Below, piece by piece: positions 35,600 through 43,156 of a stretch of DNA of 64,000 nt. How positions within the stretch are numbered: position 1 is the first letter of the stretch; each line of letters begins with the position of its first letter. This DNA comes from DAINRZ01 sp964634885 (GTDB lineage: Bacteria; Bacteroidota; Ignavibacteria; Kapaibacteriales; UBA2268), in NCBI GenBank assembly GCA_964634885.1, contig CAZWLN010000016.1:21797-85796 (forward strand), given 5' to 3'. Made by a program: the position numbers and the translations under genes. The notes under the pieces were generated by a model. That model ran no database searches. It had not been told where the DNA came from and worked only from the letters and a program-made list of their open reading frames with translations.

Positions 35600-35802
35600 T
35601 CATGTCCTCTGGCTTTTCACGACTGTATCAAGCAAGCTAATAAGACCAATGTAATCAAAATATTTCTTTTTGAAGCAGGCATTCATGTGAGATTGCCCAC
35701 TGTTCCACCAAGCTCCTCTGCCGTTAAATGCCGACAATCTTGCTCTGTCTTCCTTGAGTCCGAGTTTAAGCATTTTCATATATCTTGTTCTCGGCTTTTT
35801 TT
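35600..35802 (-). pseudogene. Frame-shifted C-terminus of the intron maturase
   Basis: In the -1 frame after a run of seven A (minus strand; T7 at 35796-35802) the sequence continues as PRTRYMKMLKLGLKEDRARL ... YFDYIGLISLLDTVV to a stop at 35600. This is the normal end of class C maturases (K-P-x-T-R-x-R-x-L-x-x-L-G, ..., G-L-x-S-L). The main frame instead ends quickly at KKSREQDI. So the maturase is split at a homopolymer: by a real indel, by slippage, or by a sequencing error. Confidence 0.75.
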
Positions 35803-36918
35803 CCATTGTCGCCAAATGATGTTTCTTAGGCGATGTCTAATCCATTCATCAAGCTCTTCGGTAAATTTCTTCACCTCTGTCAGTATGAAATAGTTTATCC
35901 AACCCCTTATCGTAGGGTTTAAATCCTCTTTGATAAATCTGGTCAGATTTCTACCTCGTCCTTTTCTGAAGATTTGTTTGACTTTTGCCTTGAATCGTTT
36001 AACGCTCTTTTCGGGCACTCGTATCTTCGTTTGTTTATGGGAAGTAAATGAGTATCCCAGGAAAATTCTATCCCACGGTCTGCCTACGGCGCTTTTCTCT
36101 TGGTTAACACGAAGTCTTAGTTTCTTTTCCACAAAGTTCGTTATTGATTTCATCAATCGCTCGGCGGCTTGCCTACTGCTTACGTAGATATTGCAATCAT
36201 CTGCGTAGCGGCAGAAACAGTGTCCACGTCGTTCGAGTTCTTTGTCTAATTCGTCCAAGACTATGTTTGATAAAAGTGGTGATAAAGGACTGCCTTGCGG
36301 TGTCCCTTTTTCCCTGACCGATGCAACTCCGTCCATCATTATCCCTGTTTTTAGGTACTTGCGTAGCAACTGAAGCAAACCTTTGTCGTTCACTCTCTGC
36401 TTTATCCTCATTATCAGGCGATCATGATTGACTTCATCGAAGAATTTTGACAAATCCATATCGACCACCCAACGTTTGCCTTCGCTTTGGTATTTCTTTG
36501 CTTGAAGGACCGCGCCTTGTGCGCTTCTGCCTGCTCGGAAACCGTAGCTGTTTTCGGAGAATGTCGGGTCAAAATATGGGTTGAGTATTTGGTGTAACGC
36601 TTGCTGAATCAGTCTATCCAATACTGTCGGTATGCCAAGCATACGTTCTCCGCCGTTTGGCTTGGGTATGCTTACCTGTCTTACCGCTTGTGGCTGGTAC
36701 GTTCCGTTCAACAATCGTATTTTGATTTCTGCCCAGTGCCTCTTAAGATACGGCATCAATTCTTCTACCCTCATCTTATCGATGCCCGGTGCGCCTTTGT
36801 TGCTTAGTACCTTTCCGTATGCCTTGAGCATATTGTCCCTCGAGACCATTTGCTCGATTATCGTGTTGCCGTCGTGGATTGGTATTATCTCTGCCGATGT
36901 GTGATTTGTCATTCCCAT
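35776..36918 (-). CDS. Group II intron reverse transcriptase/maturase, frame-shifted near its end
   Basis: The 380-residue product is the intron-encoded protein that splices and reverse-transcribes the intron. The RT palm shows MDLSKFFDEVNHDRL (154-168), KGTPQGSPLSPLLSNI and the catalytic YADD (238-241), so polymerase residues are intact. The maturase thumb (GIIM) follows (RVPEKSVKRFKAKVKQIFRK, LNPTIRGWINYF, EWIRHRLRNIIWRQWKK). No DNA-binding/HNH endonuclease domain is present, as in class C. The frame ends about 64 residues early because of the shift at the A7 run after Trp372; the missing tail is encoded at 35600-35802. It lies inside intron domain IV. Confidence 0.93.
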   Translation of the reverse strand: MGMTNHTSAEIIPIHDGNTIIEQMVSRDNMLKAYGKVLSNKGAPGIDKMRVEELMPYLKRHWAEIKIRLLNGTYQPQAVRQVSIPKPNGGERMLGIPTVLDRLIQQALHQILNPYFDPTFSENSYGFRAGRSAQGAVLQAKKYQSEGKRWVVDMDLSKFFDEVNHDRLIMRIKQRVNDKGLLQLLRKYLKTGIMMDGVASVREKGTPQGSPLSPLLSNIVLDELDKELERRGHCFCRYADDCNIYVSSRQAAERLMKSITNFVEKKLRLRVNQEKSAVGRPWDRIFLGYSFTSHKQTKIRVPEKSVKRFKAKVKQIFRKGRGRNLTRFIKEDLNPTIRGWINYFILTEVKKFTEELDEWIRHRLRNIIWRQWKKSREQDI

Positions 36919-37415
36919 AGATTAACTCCCGGATTCCGTCCGATACTTCTTCTTTGGGATTTGAGCTTCCCAGCTCGCTTTTCTATGACTACTTTCACTT
37001 GCACAGTTTGAGTATCCTTTCCTTATGTTTCGGTTCTGCCCTTCAGCACATGGCCTTCACGTGCCTACTATGGCTTCTGCTGACTTCTCATTCATCATCC
37101 CGGCACCTCTCGATGTCGGTAGCTCTTGGCAATGTATGAGATCTCCCCGGGTAATGCGCAGTTGCTTTCACGTTTATGTCTGCCACATATACATCTATAC
37201 CTTCCGTGTAAGTATTGGACTTTAGAGATCAGTGACTCCTCGTCCGATATAAATGCCTCGTATGTGATTTCTGTTCGTCAGACCAACGTTTTGCCTGAGG
37301 CTTCCTTCAGATTCCGCTTCGCAACGGACACCCTTGCCCTTAAGCTAACGATTCCCCTTACCGGGCTCGTAGGAGACTTCCACTCCTTAGCAATTGCGCC
37401 CTGCCGGGCGCACCT

Positions 37416-37457
37416 AAAAAAAAGGCTGCCCTTCGCAATGAAAAGCAGCCTTTTTTT
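37416..37457 (-). terminator. Rho-independent terminator of the OPT transporter gene and intron target
   Basis: Read on the minus strand: AAAAAAAGGCTGC, a 15-base loop, GCAGCCTTTTTTTT, 17 bases after the transporter stop. The stem including A/T pairs is 13 bp. The group II intron begins two bases after the T run, the classical class C insertion site. Confidence 0.92.
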
Positions 37458-37474
37458 ATTGAAACTTAGTGTTT

Positions 37475-39523
37475 CTATGCTGTTGTATTCGTACGGGCGT
37501 TCTTAAGAGGAATTCTTACCAGCACATAGCCGATGATTGCAAGAACGACAAGGCTGAGAGCGAACGGAGCGTCCGGCCAGATTGCAGTAGGTATAATATC
37601 GCCTAATGCCAGGCCTGCAAAGACCAATCCCATCAAAGCCTCGCCGGCAATGAAGCCTGATGCGAGCAGGACGCCGACATTTTCAATCTTTGCTTTTTCT
37701 TCCAATGAATAGGGATTCTTTTCAACGAACATTTCAACGATGCCTTTGATGAGGCCGCCGACAAATATTGCGAATGTTGTTTCAAGCGGCAGGTACATAC
37801 CGACGGAAACGAGCATCGGGCTTTTTACCTGCATCAGGACGAAGCCGATACCCATGAGCATACCGACGATGATGAGGGGCCATGCCATTTCACCACCGAC
37901 AATACCATTGGCCAGGAGGGCCATCAGGCCTGCCTGTGGTGCAGACAGGTTCTTGCTGCCGAAACCGCCTTCGTATCCGTTTTTCAAACCGTTCAAAATA
38001 TCGCCGTCATTGAGGAATCCAAGAACGGCAAACATAACGACGCCTGAAAGGACAACACCGATGATGTCGCCGATCTGCATCTTCCAGGGAGTACCGCCAA
38101 GGATGTGGCCTGCTTTCAGGTCCTGAAGCATTTCGCCGGCAACTGCTGCAGCGACGCAGACAATGGCAGCGACGCCAAGGACTGCGGCAACACCACCTTC
38201 GTCGGCAGTAACACCGAGTGCAACAAGGATCAGGGCTGTAACGACAAGGGCTGTCAGGGTAAGTCCGCTGATAGGATTGTTACTGCTGCCCATGATGCCG
38301 ACAAGGTAACCGGAAACGGCTGCAAAGAAGAATGCAAGAATGATCATTACAGTTGCAGCAACGAATGCGATGATAAATGAAGTTTTGAATATCATGAAGG
38401 TAATCAGGAAGGTTGCAATAGCAACGATGACGATGCCAACCATAATCCATGTGAAAGGAAGGTCTTTTTCTGTCCTCTCGGTAACATGGCCTGAGCCGGA
38501 AGCTGCTTTCTTAACATCGCTTACTGAGCGGGCGATGCCGGCGATGAGGCTCTTACGCATACGCCACAATGTGAGCGAGGCGCCGACGAGCATGCCGCCG
38601 ATGGCGATAGGCCTGACGATATAGCGCCATACTTCGCCAATCTGGAATTGTGGGTCAGCAACTTTTTGAACAGCTTCTTCAAGTTTTAACCCTCTTGATG
38701 TAGTCAGGGCTTGAGCCCATTCTGCCAAGGGCAGGAAGGGAGAAATGAAGTAAAGAATTATCGGAGCCAGGAGTCCCCATGCCAACATGCCGCCTGAGAA
38801 GTTCAAAGCGGCAAGCTTAGGGCCGATGATATAACCGACACCCATGTATGCAGGGCTGATGCCGGGAGAACTCAGGAGGATGCCGCCCTGTCCCTGTATT
38901 GGTGTACCTGTAATTGTCTGTTTGCCGAAGGCAATGAATTTCTCCCAGATATTGGGTATAATAAAGCTGTTATGAGTCAGCACTTTTACCAGGCCGCCAC
39001 CTGCCATTGCAGAAAACAGGAACGAAGAACCGCCACCACCGGACCTGCCGGATTTGTGTATCTCCGAAGCTGCAACAGATTCGGGGAACGGAAGGTCAGT
39101 GTCTTCAACCATTACCCTACGCAACAGGGCAACGAACATAATACCCAGGATACCGCCGAATACGAGGATCAGGGATGCAGTAATGTAATTCGTATCCGAC
39201 ATGAACGGCCTCCAGATGCCTGCGATGTAGAATGCAGGCAGGGTGAATATAGCGCCGGCGGCTACCGACTCGCCGATGGAGCCGATGGTCCTGGTCATGT
39301 TCTCCTCGAGGATGGAGCCTTTCATTAACTTCAATAATGCCATACCTATTACCGCTGCGGGGTAGGTTGCGGCAATCGTCATACCCGCCTTCAATCCCAG
39401 GTAGGCGTTAGCAGCGCCAAGCACTACTGCCAGTATTAAACCGATGATGAGCGCTTTAATCGTAAACTCAGCCATGTTCGATTCGGGTGGGACAAATGGG
39501 ACAAACTTCTTTTCTTCCGACAT
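37475..39523 (-). CDS. OPT-family oligopeptide transporter
   Basis: The 682-residue integral membrane protein has about 14-16 hydrophobic helices (IKALIIGLILAVVLGAANAY, YPAAVIGMALLKLM, GLLAPIILYFISPFLPLAEW, and others). It carries the OPT-family features NAYLGLKAGMTIAATYPAAV and AVSGYLVGIMGSSNNPISGL. OPT proteins import small peptides or metal-chelate/siderophore-like compounds with protons. A strong ribosome-binding site (AAGGAG) precedes the ATG. It is a single-gene transcript ending at the terminator that the intron has used as its target. Confidence 0.93.
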   Translation of the reverse strand: MSEEKKFVPFVPPESNMAEFTIKALIIGLILAVVLGAANAYLGLKAGMTIAATYPAAVIGMALLKLMKGSILEENMTRTIGSIGESVAAGAIFTLPAFYIAGIWRPFMSDTNYITASLILVFGGILGIMFVALLRRVMVEDTDLPFPESVAASEIHKSGRSGGGGSSFLFSAMAGGGLVKVLTHNSFIIPNIWEKFIAFGKQTITGTPIQGQGGILLSSPGISPAYMGVGYIIGPKLAALNFSGGMLAWGLLAPIILYFISPFLPLAEWAQALTTSRGLKLEEAVQKVADPQFQIGEVWRYIVRPIAIGGMLVGASLTLWRMRKSLIAGIARSVSDVKKAASGSGHVTERTEKDLPFTWIMVGIVIVAIATFLITFMIFKTSFIIAFVAATVMIILAFFFAAVSGYLVGIMGSSNNPISGLTLTALVVTALILVALGVTADEGGVAAVLGVAAIVCVAAAVAGEMLQDLKAGHILGGTPWKMQIGDIIGVVLSGVVMFAVLGFLNDGDILNGLKNGYEGGFGSKNLSAPQAGLMALLANGIVGGEMAWPLIIVGMLMGIGFVLMQVKSPMLVSVGMYLPLETTFAIFVGGLIKGIVEMFVEKNPYSLEEKAKIENVGVLLASGFIAGEALMGLVFAGLALGDIIPTAIWPDAPFALSLVVLAIIGYVLVRIPLKNARTNTTA

Positions 39524-39692
39524 AGTGTCTCCTTAAATTGTTTTAAATTGTGCAAAATGATTTACAACACTTAACATTTATTTATTATTATTATATCTAT
39601 TTATGAAAATAATTTTATTTAATCTATTAAAACTACTCAGATTTTTAAATATATTCAAGTAAAATTAATTTTTTCCCCTGTCGATTTAATCT

Positions 39693-39700
39693 TAATTTTG
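39693..39700 (+). promoter_or_regulatory. Bacteroidota-type -7 element upstream of mazG
   Basis: TAATTTTG fits TAnnTTTG, 30 bases upstream of the mazG ATG. The -33 region is only T-rich. The divergent gap 39524-39729 holds nothing else that was recognised. Confidence 0.4.
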
Positions 39701-39729
39701 AACCGTTTGTAAAATTAAAGTATTAGAGC

Positions 39730-40548
39730 ATGGAGACAGACATAAATAACGGAAGACAGCCGGTACCGTTGCCGGCTGACGACAAGAGCGCCAGGGACTG
39801 GTTCGAAGCCTACAACGAACTGGTTAAACTGCTCCGCCTGCATTGCCCCTGGGACCGGGAACAAACGCATGATTCCATTTCCTACCTGATGATCGAGGAG
39901 TGCTACGAGACAATAGAAGCCATCAAAAGCGGCAACGACGAGGAGTTTTCAAAAGAGCTGGGAGATATGTTCCTCCACATCGTCCTGCATGCATACATGG
40001 CAGAGCAGAGAGGTTCGTTTAACATGATCGACGTGATGAGGAGAAGCCATGCCAAGCTCGTCAGCCGCCATCCCCATGTTTTCGGGGATGTAAACGTCTC
40101 CGGCACCGCAGGAGTCCTTCAGAATTGGGAGAGCCTGAAAATGAAAGAAGGCCAGAAATCGATTCTGCAGGGGGTTCCCCGCTCCGCTCCGGCGCTGCTC
40201 CGTGCCCAAAGAATGCAGGAAAAAGCCTCCAACGTCGGATTCGATTGGGACAACAAAGCCGATGTCTGGAAAAAAGTCGAGGAGGAACTGGCAGAGTTTA
40301 AGGCCGAACTTGAAAACAATAATGCCGACGCTGCCTTCGAGGAATTCGGCGACCTGCTTTTCGCCCTCGTCAATGCTTCCCGCTTCGAGAATATTATCGC
40401 AGAAGATGCTCTGCAGCATACCAACGAGAAATTTATCCGCCGTTTCCAGTACATCGAAAGGAAAGTTACCGAAGCAGGTAAAAAGTTGAATGATATGACC
40501 CTTGGCGAGATGGATGCACTTTGGGACGAGGCGAAGAAATCGGAATAA
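39730..40548 (+). CDS. mazG: Nucleoside triphosphate pyrophosphohydrolase MazG
   Basis: MazG hydrolyses NTPs/dNTPs to the monophosphate and pyrophosphate and removes damaged nucleotides. The 272-residue protein has two MazG domains. The first has LHCPWDREQTHDSISYLMIE, with the metal-binding E-E-x-x-E in IEECYETIEAI and ELGDMFLHIVLH; the second has KKVEEELAEFKAEL, then AFEEFGDLLFALVN. The N-terminal about 20 residues before the first domain are extra. It is followed by a long repeat-filled gap. Confidence 0.93.
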   Translation: METDINNGRQPVPLPADDKSARDWFEAYNELVKLLRLHCPWDREQTHDSISYLMIEECYETIEAIKSGNDEEFSKELGDMFLHIVLHAYMAEQRGSFNMIDVMRRSHAKLVSRHPHVFGDVNVSGTAGVLQNWESLKMKEGQKSILQGVPRSAPALLRAQRMQEKASNVGFDWDNKADVWKKVEEELAEFKAELENNNADAAFEEFGDLLFALVNASRFENIIAEDALQHTNEKFIRRFQYIERKVTEAGKKLNDMTLGEMDALWDEAKKSE

Positions 40549-41064
40549 TTAATTCTGAATTCTGAATTCTGAATGCTGAGCCGTGCGCAGCGAGACCGGC
40601 GGAGCCAATGAAGAATTACGAATTACGAATTACGAATGGAGAATTCTGAGCCGAGCGAAGTCAGGCCGGCGGAGACAATGCTGAATGCTGAATTCTGAAT
40701 AAAAGAAGTTTTCCCCGCCTTGGATAAGGCGGGGGCAGGGGGTGGTTGGACTTCTTTAGTTCATCAAGTTTGTAAAGAATTCTGAATTCTGAGCCGAGCG
40801 TAGCGAGACCGGCGGAGCCAATGCTGAATGAAGAATGAAGAATTATTAATGATGAATGATAAATGATAAATTAATAACTATAAATGCAAGAAAAAGCAAC
40901 GCCGGAGCGACTTTCCCCGCTCCCAATAGCCACGACATTTATGGCGTGGGCAGGATAGAGAAAGAAACATTCTACTCTATTCCGTGAGATAAAAGATGGA
41001 CTCCACCTTCGAGTTGGAGCCCATCCTAAGAAGATTTTAACATCCCTTACACAAAAATTAATTA
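40549..41064. repeat. Repeat mosaic after mazG
   Basis: No gene. In order: tandem GAATTCTGAATTCTGAATG units (R3); a GAGCCG-GCGCAGCGAGACCGGC unit (R4, 40577-40611); tandem GAATTACGAATTACG units (R3b, 40612-40640); a second R4 (40643-40675); R3; R2 in reverse (40712-40752); R5 (40755-40775); R3; a third R4 (40790-40822); the R1 module in reverse with both its flanks (40884-40975); and an imperfect copy of the hairpin R7 (GATGGACTCCACC.., 40994-41027) next to the end of the minus-strand T9SS gene. Confidence 0.8.
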
Positions 41065-42819
41065 TCATTCGGCCCTGACCATTTTTCCGTACAACACCCT
41101 GGCGCCGATCGATAGGGTGTAATAATAAATTCCGGCAGGGAACCCGTCAGCGTCCAACCTGTAATTATAAATTCCCGCACTTAGGTATTCATCGACGGGT
41201 TTCATCAATTCCCTGCCGTCCATTGTAAAAAGCCTCAGAGTAACATGGCCATCTGCCGGTATTGTATAACCGATTACTGTGTAATCGCCGAAAGGATTCG
41301 GTGAATTGTAAAGGCCGGAAGATGTGCCGTTTCCGTCGTCAGCTCCGTTTGTCCCGTCGCCGAGTGTACCGTCGGAATTGATATTCTGGGCATAGATGCC
41401 GCCGAAGTCCTGCCTGCTATCGACCCATACGGCAATGCAGTTGTCATTACCATCGACAACAGCGCCCAGATAGGCTTTGTCTGCCCCAACCGACATTGTA
41501 ACAGGCGTCTCGCTCCAGAGCATTTTCCCGTCCCAGCCCATATATTTACATTCAATTCTAATATTTTTATCGCCTCCGTTAAAGTGTATGAACAAGATAT
41601 AAACACCGTTCTTTCCCGGTACAGCGCCATATCCTGAGACATCATCGGATTTATTCCATGACATTGTAACGACAGCATCCTCCCATTGCTTTTCGCCACT
41701 GCTGTTGAATTTCCGGCACATGACCCTGTCGCTGCCGATCATATCCATTGTGTGTTCCATCCAGAAGAAGTATGGTTCTTTTGTTGCCGGGTTAACAACA
41801 ACCTGAGGCGCTACTTCCGCTCTCTGGCCCGGCAAAGTACCGCTTGCACCGTTCTCAGGGAAAGACATTACTCCCTGTGAGCTTATATGCTGAATATATG
41901 ACCTGAAACGGAGGCCGCCGTCCCGTATGTCGTACCAGGCAAGATAGGCGCCGTCGTTGCCGTCGGAGGCCATATAAGGCCTGATGTAATAGACGATTCC
42001 GGGAGTGTTGTTTATCCTGATCCCGAGCTTCAGATCATTGTTATGCGGAAACATGATTGTGCCGTCCTTAGAAATCTTCTGTACAGTGAGCCACATATTG
42101 TCGTTCTTCACCATCTCGGCGCTGTCATATTCCATGAACCCTACCAGTACGGAACCGTCGTCCGAAGGTACAATCCGGGCGTATGTATTGCCTTTTGTCG
42201 AGCCGTCGATAGTGATATTACCGTTAGTAAACATTTTTACACCGGCAATTGAGAGCTTCTGGGCAAGGATGTGGCTGACGTCCTTTTCGTCGATCACTTC
42301 CCATACGAACATATAGTTGCCGTCACTTGTCTGCACCACCTTCGGTGTATGTTCGAAATTTACCGATTCCGAAAGCAAAACACCCGAATTACCCCAGGCG
42401 AATTCTCCGGACGGAGTAATTTTGTAGGCGCTGACGCACTGGTTCCATCCAATGCGTTTATCTGTAAAAGTGATTATTGCATTATCCTGATTATCCGCAA
42501 TCAGGCAATTGTCTGTCAACCAGCTGTCCTGTTGCTGGTCGCTGATGAGCAGCCCGTCTCCGCTCCAGAGTTTATTGCCCCTTCTGTCCAGCTTCTGCAG
42601 ATATACGCAGTAGCTACCGGCACGTTTGTCGAACCAGGAGATGTAACATCCGCCGTCGGATGTACCGGCAATTTTCGGCTGTACCTGTTCATCCTCCAGG
42701 TCACAGATCCTTGTGTTGACGGCCGGGTCATTGCTCCACTGCGAAGATGCGTTGAAGGTCGGCAACAAAAGAAAAGATGCGATCAACCCTATTTTTAAGT
42801 ATAAATATATTGTTTTCAT
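41065..42819 (-). CDS. Secreted T9SS protein of unknown function
   Basis: The 584-residue product has a signal peptide (LYLKIGLIASFLLLPTFNAS) and a strong GGAGGG ribosome-binding site. The body has repeated blades of the form DGGCYISWFDKRAG, NAIITFTDKRIG, GAYLAWYDIRDG and NCIAVWVDSRQD, spaced about 50-60 residues apart, suggesting a beta-propeller. The C-terminal about 75 residues (SPNPFGDYTVIGYTIPADG, LFTMDGRELMKPV, GIYYYTLSIGARVLYGKMV) are a T9SS type A sorting domain. It is exported by T9SS. No enzymatic motif was recognised; recognition of a polymer or another surface role is possible. Confidence 0.8.
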   Translation of the reverse strand: MKTIYLYLKIGLIASFLLLPTFNASSQWSNDPAVNTRICDLEDEQVQPKIAGTSDGGCYISWFDKRAGSYCVYLQKLDRRGNKLWSGDGLLISDQQQDSWLTDNCLIADNQDNAIITFTDKRIGWNQCVSAYKITPSGEFAWGNSGVLLSESVNFEHTPKVVQTSDGNYMFVWEVIDEKDVSHILAQKLSIAGVKMFTNGNITIDGSTKGNTYARIVPSDDGSVLVGFMEYDSAEMVKNDNMWLTVQKISKDGTIMFPHNNDLKLGIRINNTPGIVYYIRPYMASDGNDGAYLAWYDIRDGGLRFRSYIQHISSQGVMSFPENGASGTLPGQRAEVAPQVVVNPATKEPYFFWMEHTMDMIGSDRVMCRKFNSSGEKQWEDAVVTMSWNKSDDVSGYGAVPGKNGVYILFIHFNGGDKNIRIECKYMGWDGKMLWSETPVTMSVGADKAYLGAVVDGNDNCIAVWVDSRQDFGGIYAQNINSDGTLGDGTNGADDGNGTSSGLYNSPNPFGDYTVIGYTIPADGHVTLRLFTMDGRELMKPVDEYLSAGIYNYRLDADGFPAGIYYYTLSIGARVLYGKMVRAE

Positions 42820-42959
42820 TTCTACCCTCCGTTAGTATAATTACTTATCTTACATACAATTAAAGCCTTTATCAATCAGCCGGCTTTTAAACAATAAACA
42901 CTAAAGAAGTCAGAAAGTCGCAAAAAATGAAGTAAATGAATAGATAAAAGAATATTGGC

Positions 42960-43145
42960 TCTTCGCAATTTGTTGCAGCTCTGGGAATTAATGTTGTATG
43001 ATGGACTCCACCTCGCAGGTGGAGTCCATCTAAGATGATCCACGTCATAAATGACGTGGCTATTGGGAGGGCAAACCCGCTACGGTTCTGCTTCTTCCTG
43101 CTTTATAAACTTGACGAACTTGATGTACTTGATAAACTATCTTCA
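42960..43145. repeat. Repeat cluster with the best copy of hairpin R7
   Basis: GATGGACTCCACCT (43000-43013) and AGGTGGAGTCCATC (43017-43030) form a perfect 14-bp hairpin with a 3-base loop. It is followed by R1 (CCACGTCATAAATGACGTGG palindrome, 43041-43070) and R5 (43101-43140). Together with the AT-rich upstream region 42820-42959, in which nothing was recognised, this fills the gap between the 41065 and 43157 genes. The hairpin could be a terminator for the minus-strand gene ending at 43157, but it has no T tract. Confidence 0.75.
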
Positions 43146-43156
43146 CCACTAACCAA

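Larger units (their letters stand above)
35515..37413 (-). mobile_element. Group II intron, bacterial class C type
   Basis: On the minus strand the element begins GTGCGCCCGGCAGGGC (5-prime base at 37413), the G-U-G-Y-G start of group II introns. It has about 495 bases of RNA domains I-IV before the maturase gene. It ends with a domain V-like hairpin (GTGATACGTGATCCGTAC region, 35545-35590) and a GC-rich domain VI hairpin (GGGGGAGG / CCTCCCCC, 35521-35543), then CTACTCGAT at 35515. The 1,899-base length, the absence of an endonuclease domain and the position right after a terminator T tract fit class C. The ends are inferred from motifs, with an uncertainty of a few bases. Confidence 0.85.

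Noticed and set aside
35796..35802. Programmed -1 frameshift as a firm claim
   Set aside because: The A run is suitable, but the classical heptamer is not in the right phase and no downstream stimulating structure was established; an indel or sequencing error explains it equally well.
40551..40705. Possible CRISPR array from the tandem GAATTCTGAAT and GAATTACGAAT units
   Set aside because: Units are contiguous and about 8-10 bases long, with no spacers of similar length and no cas genes.
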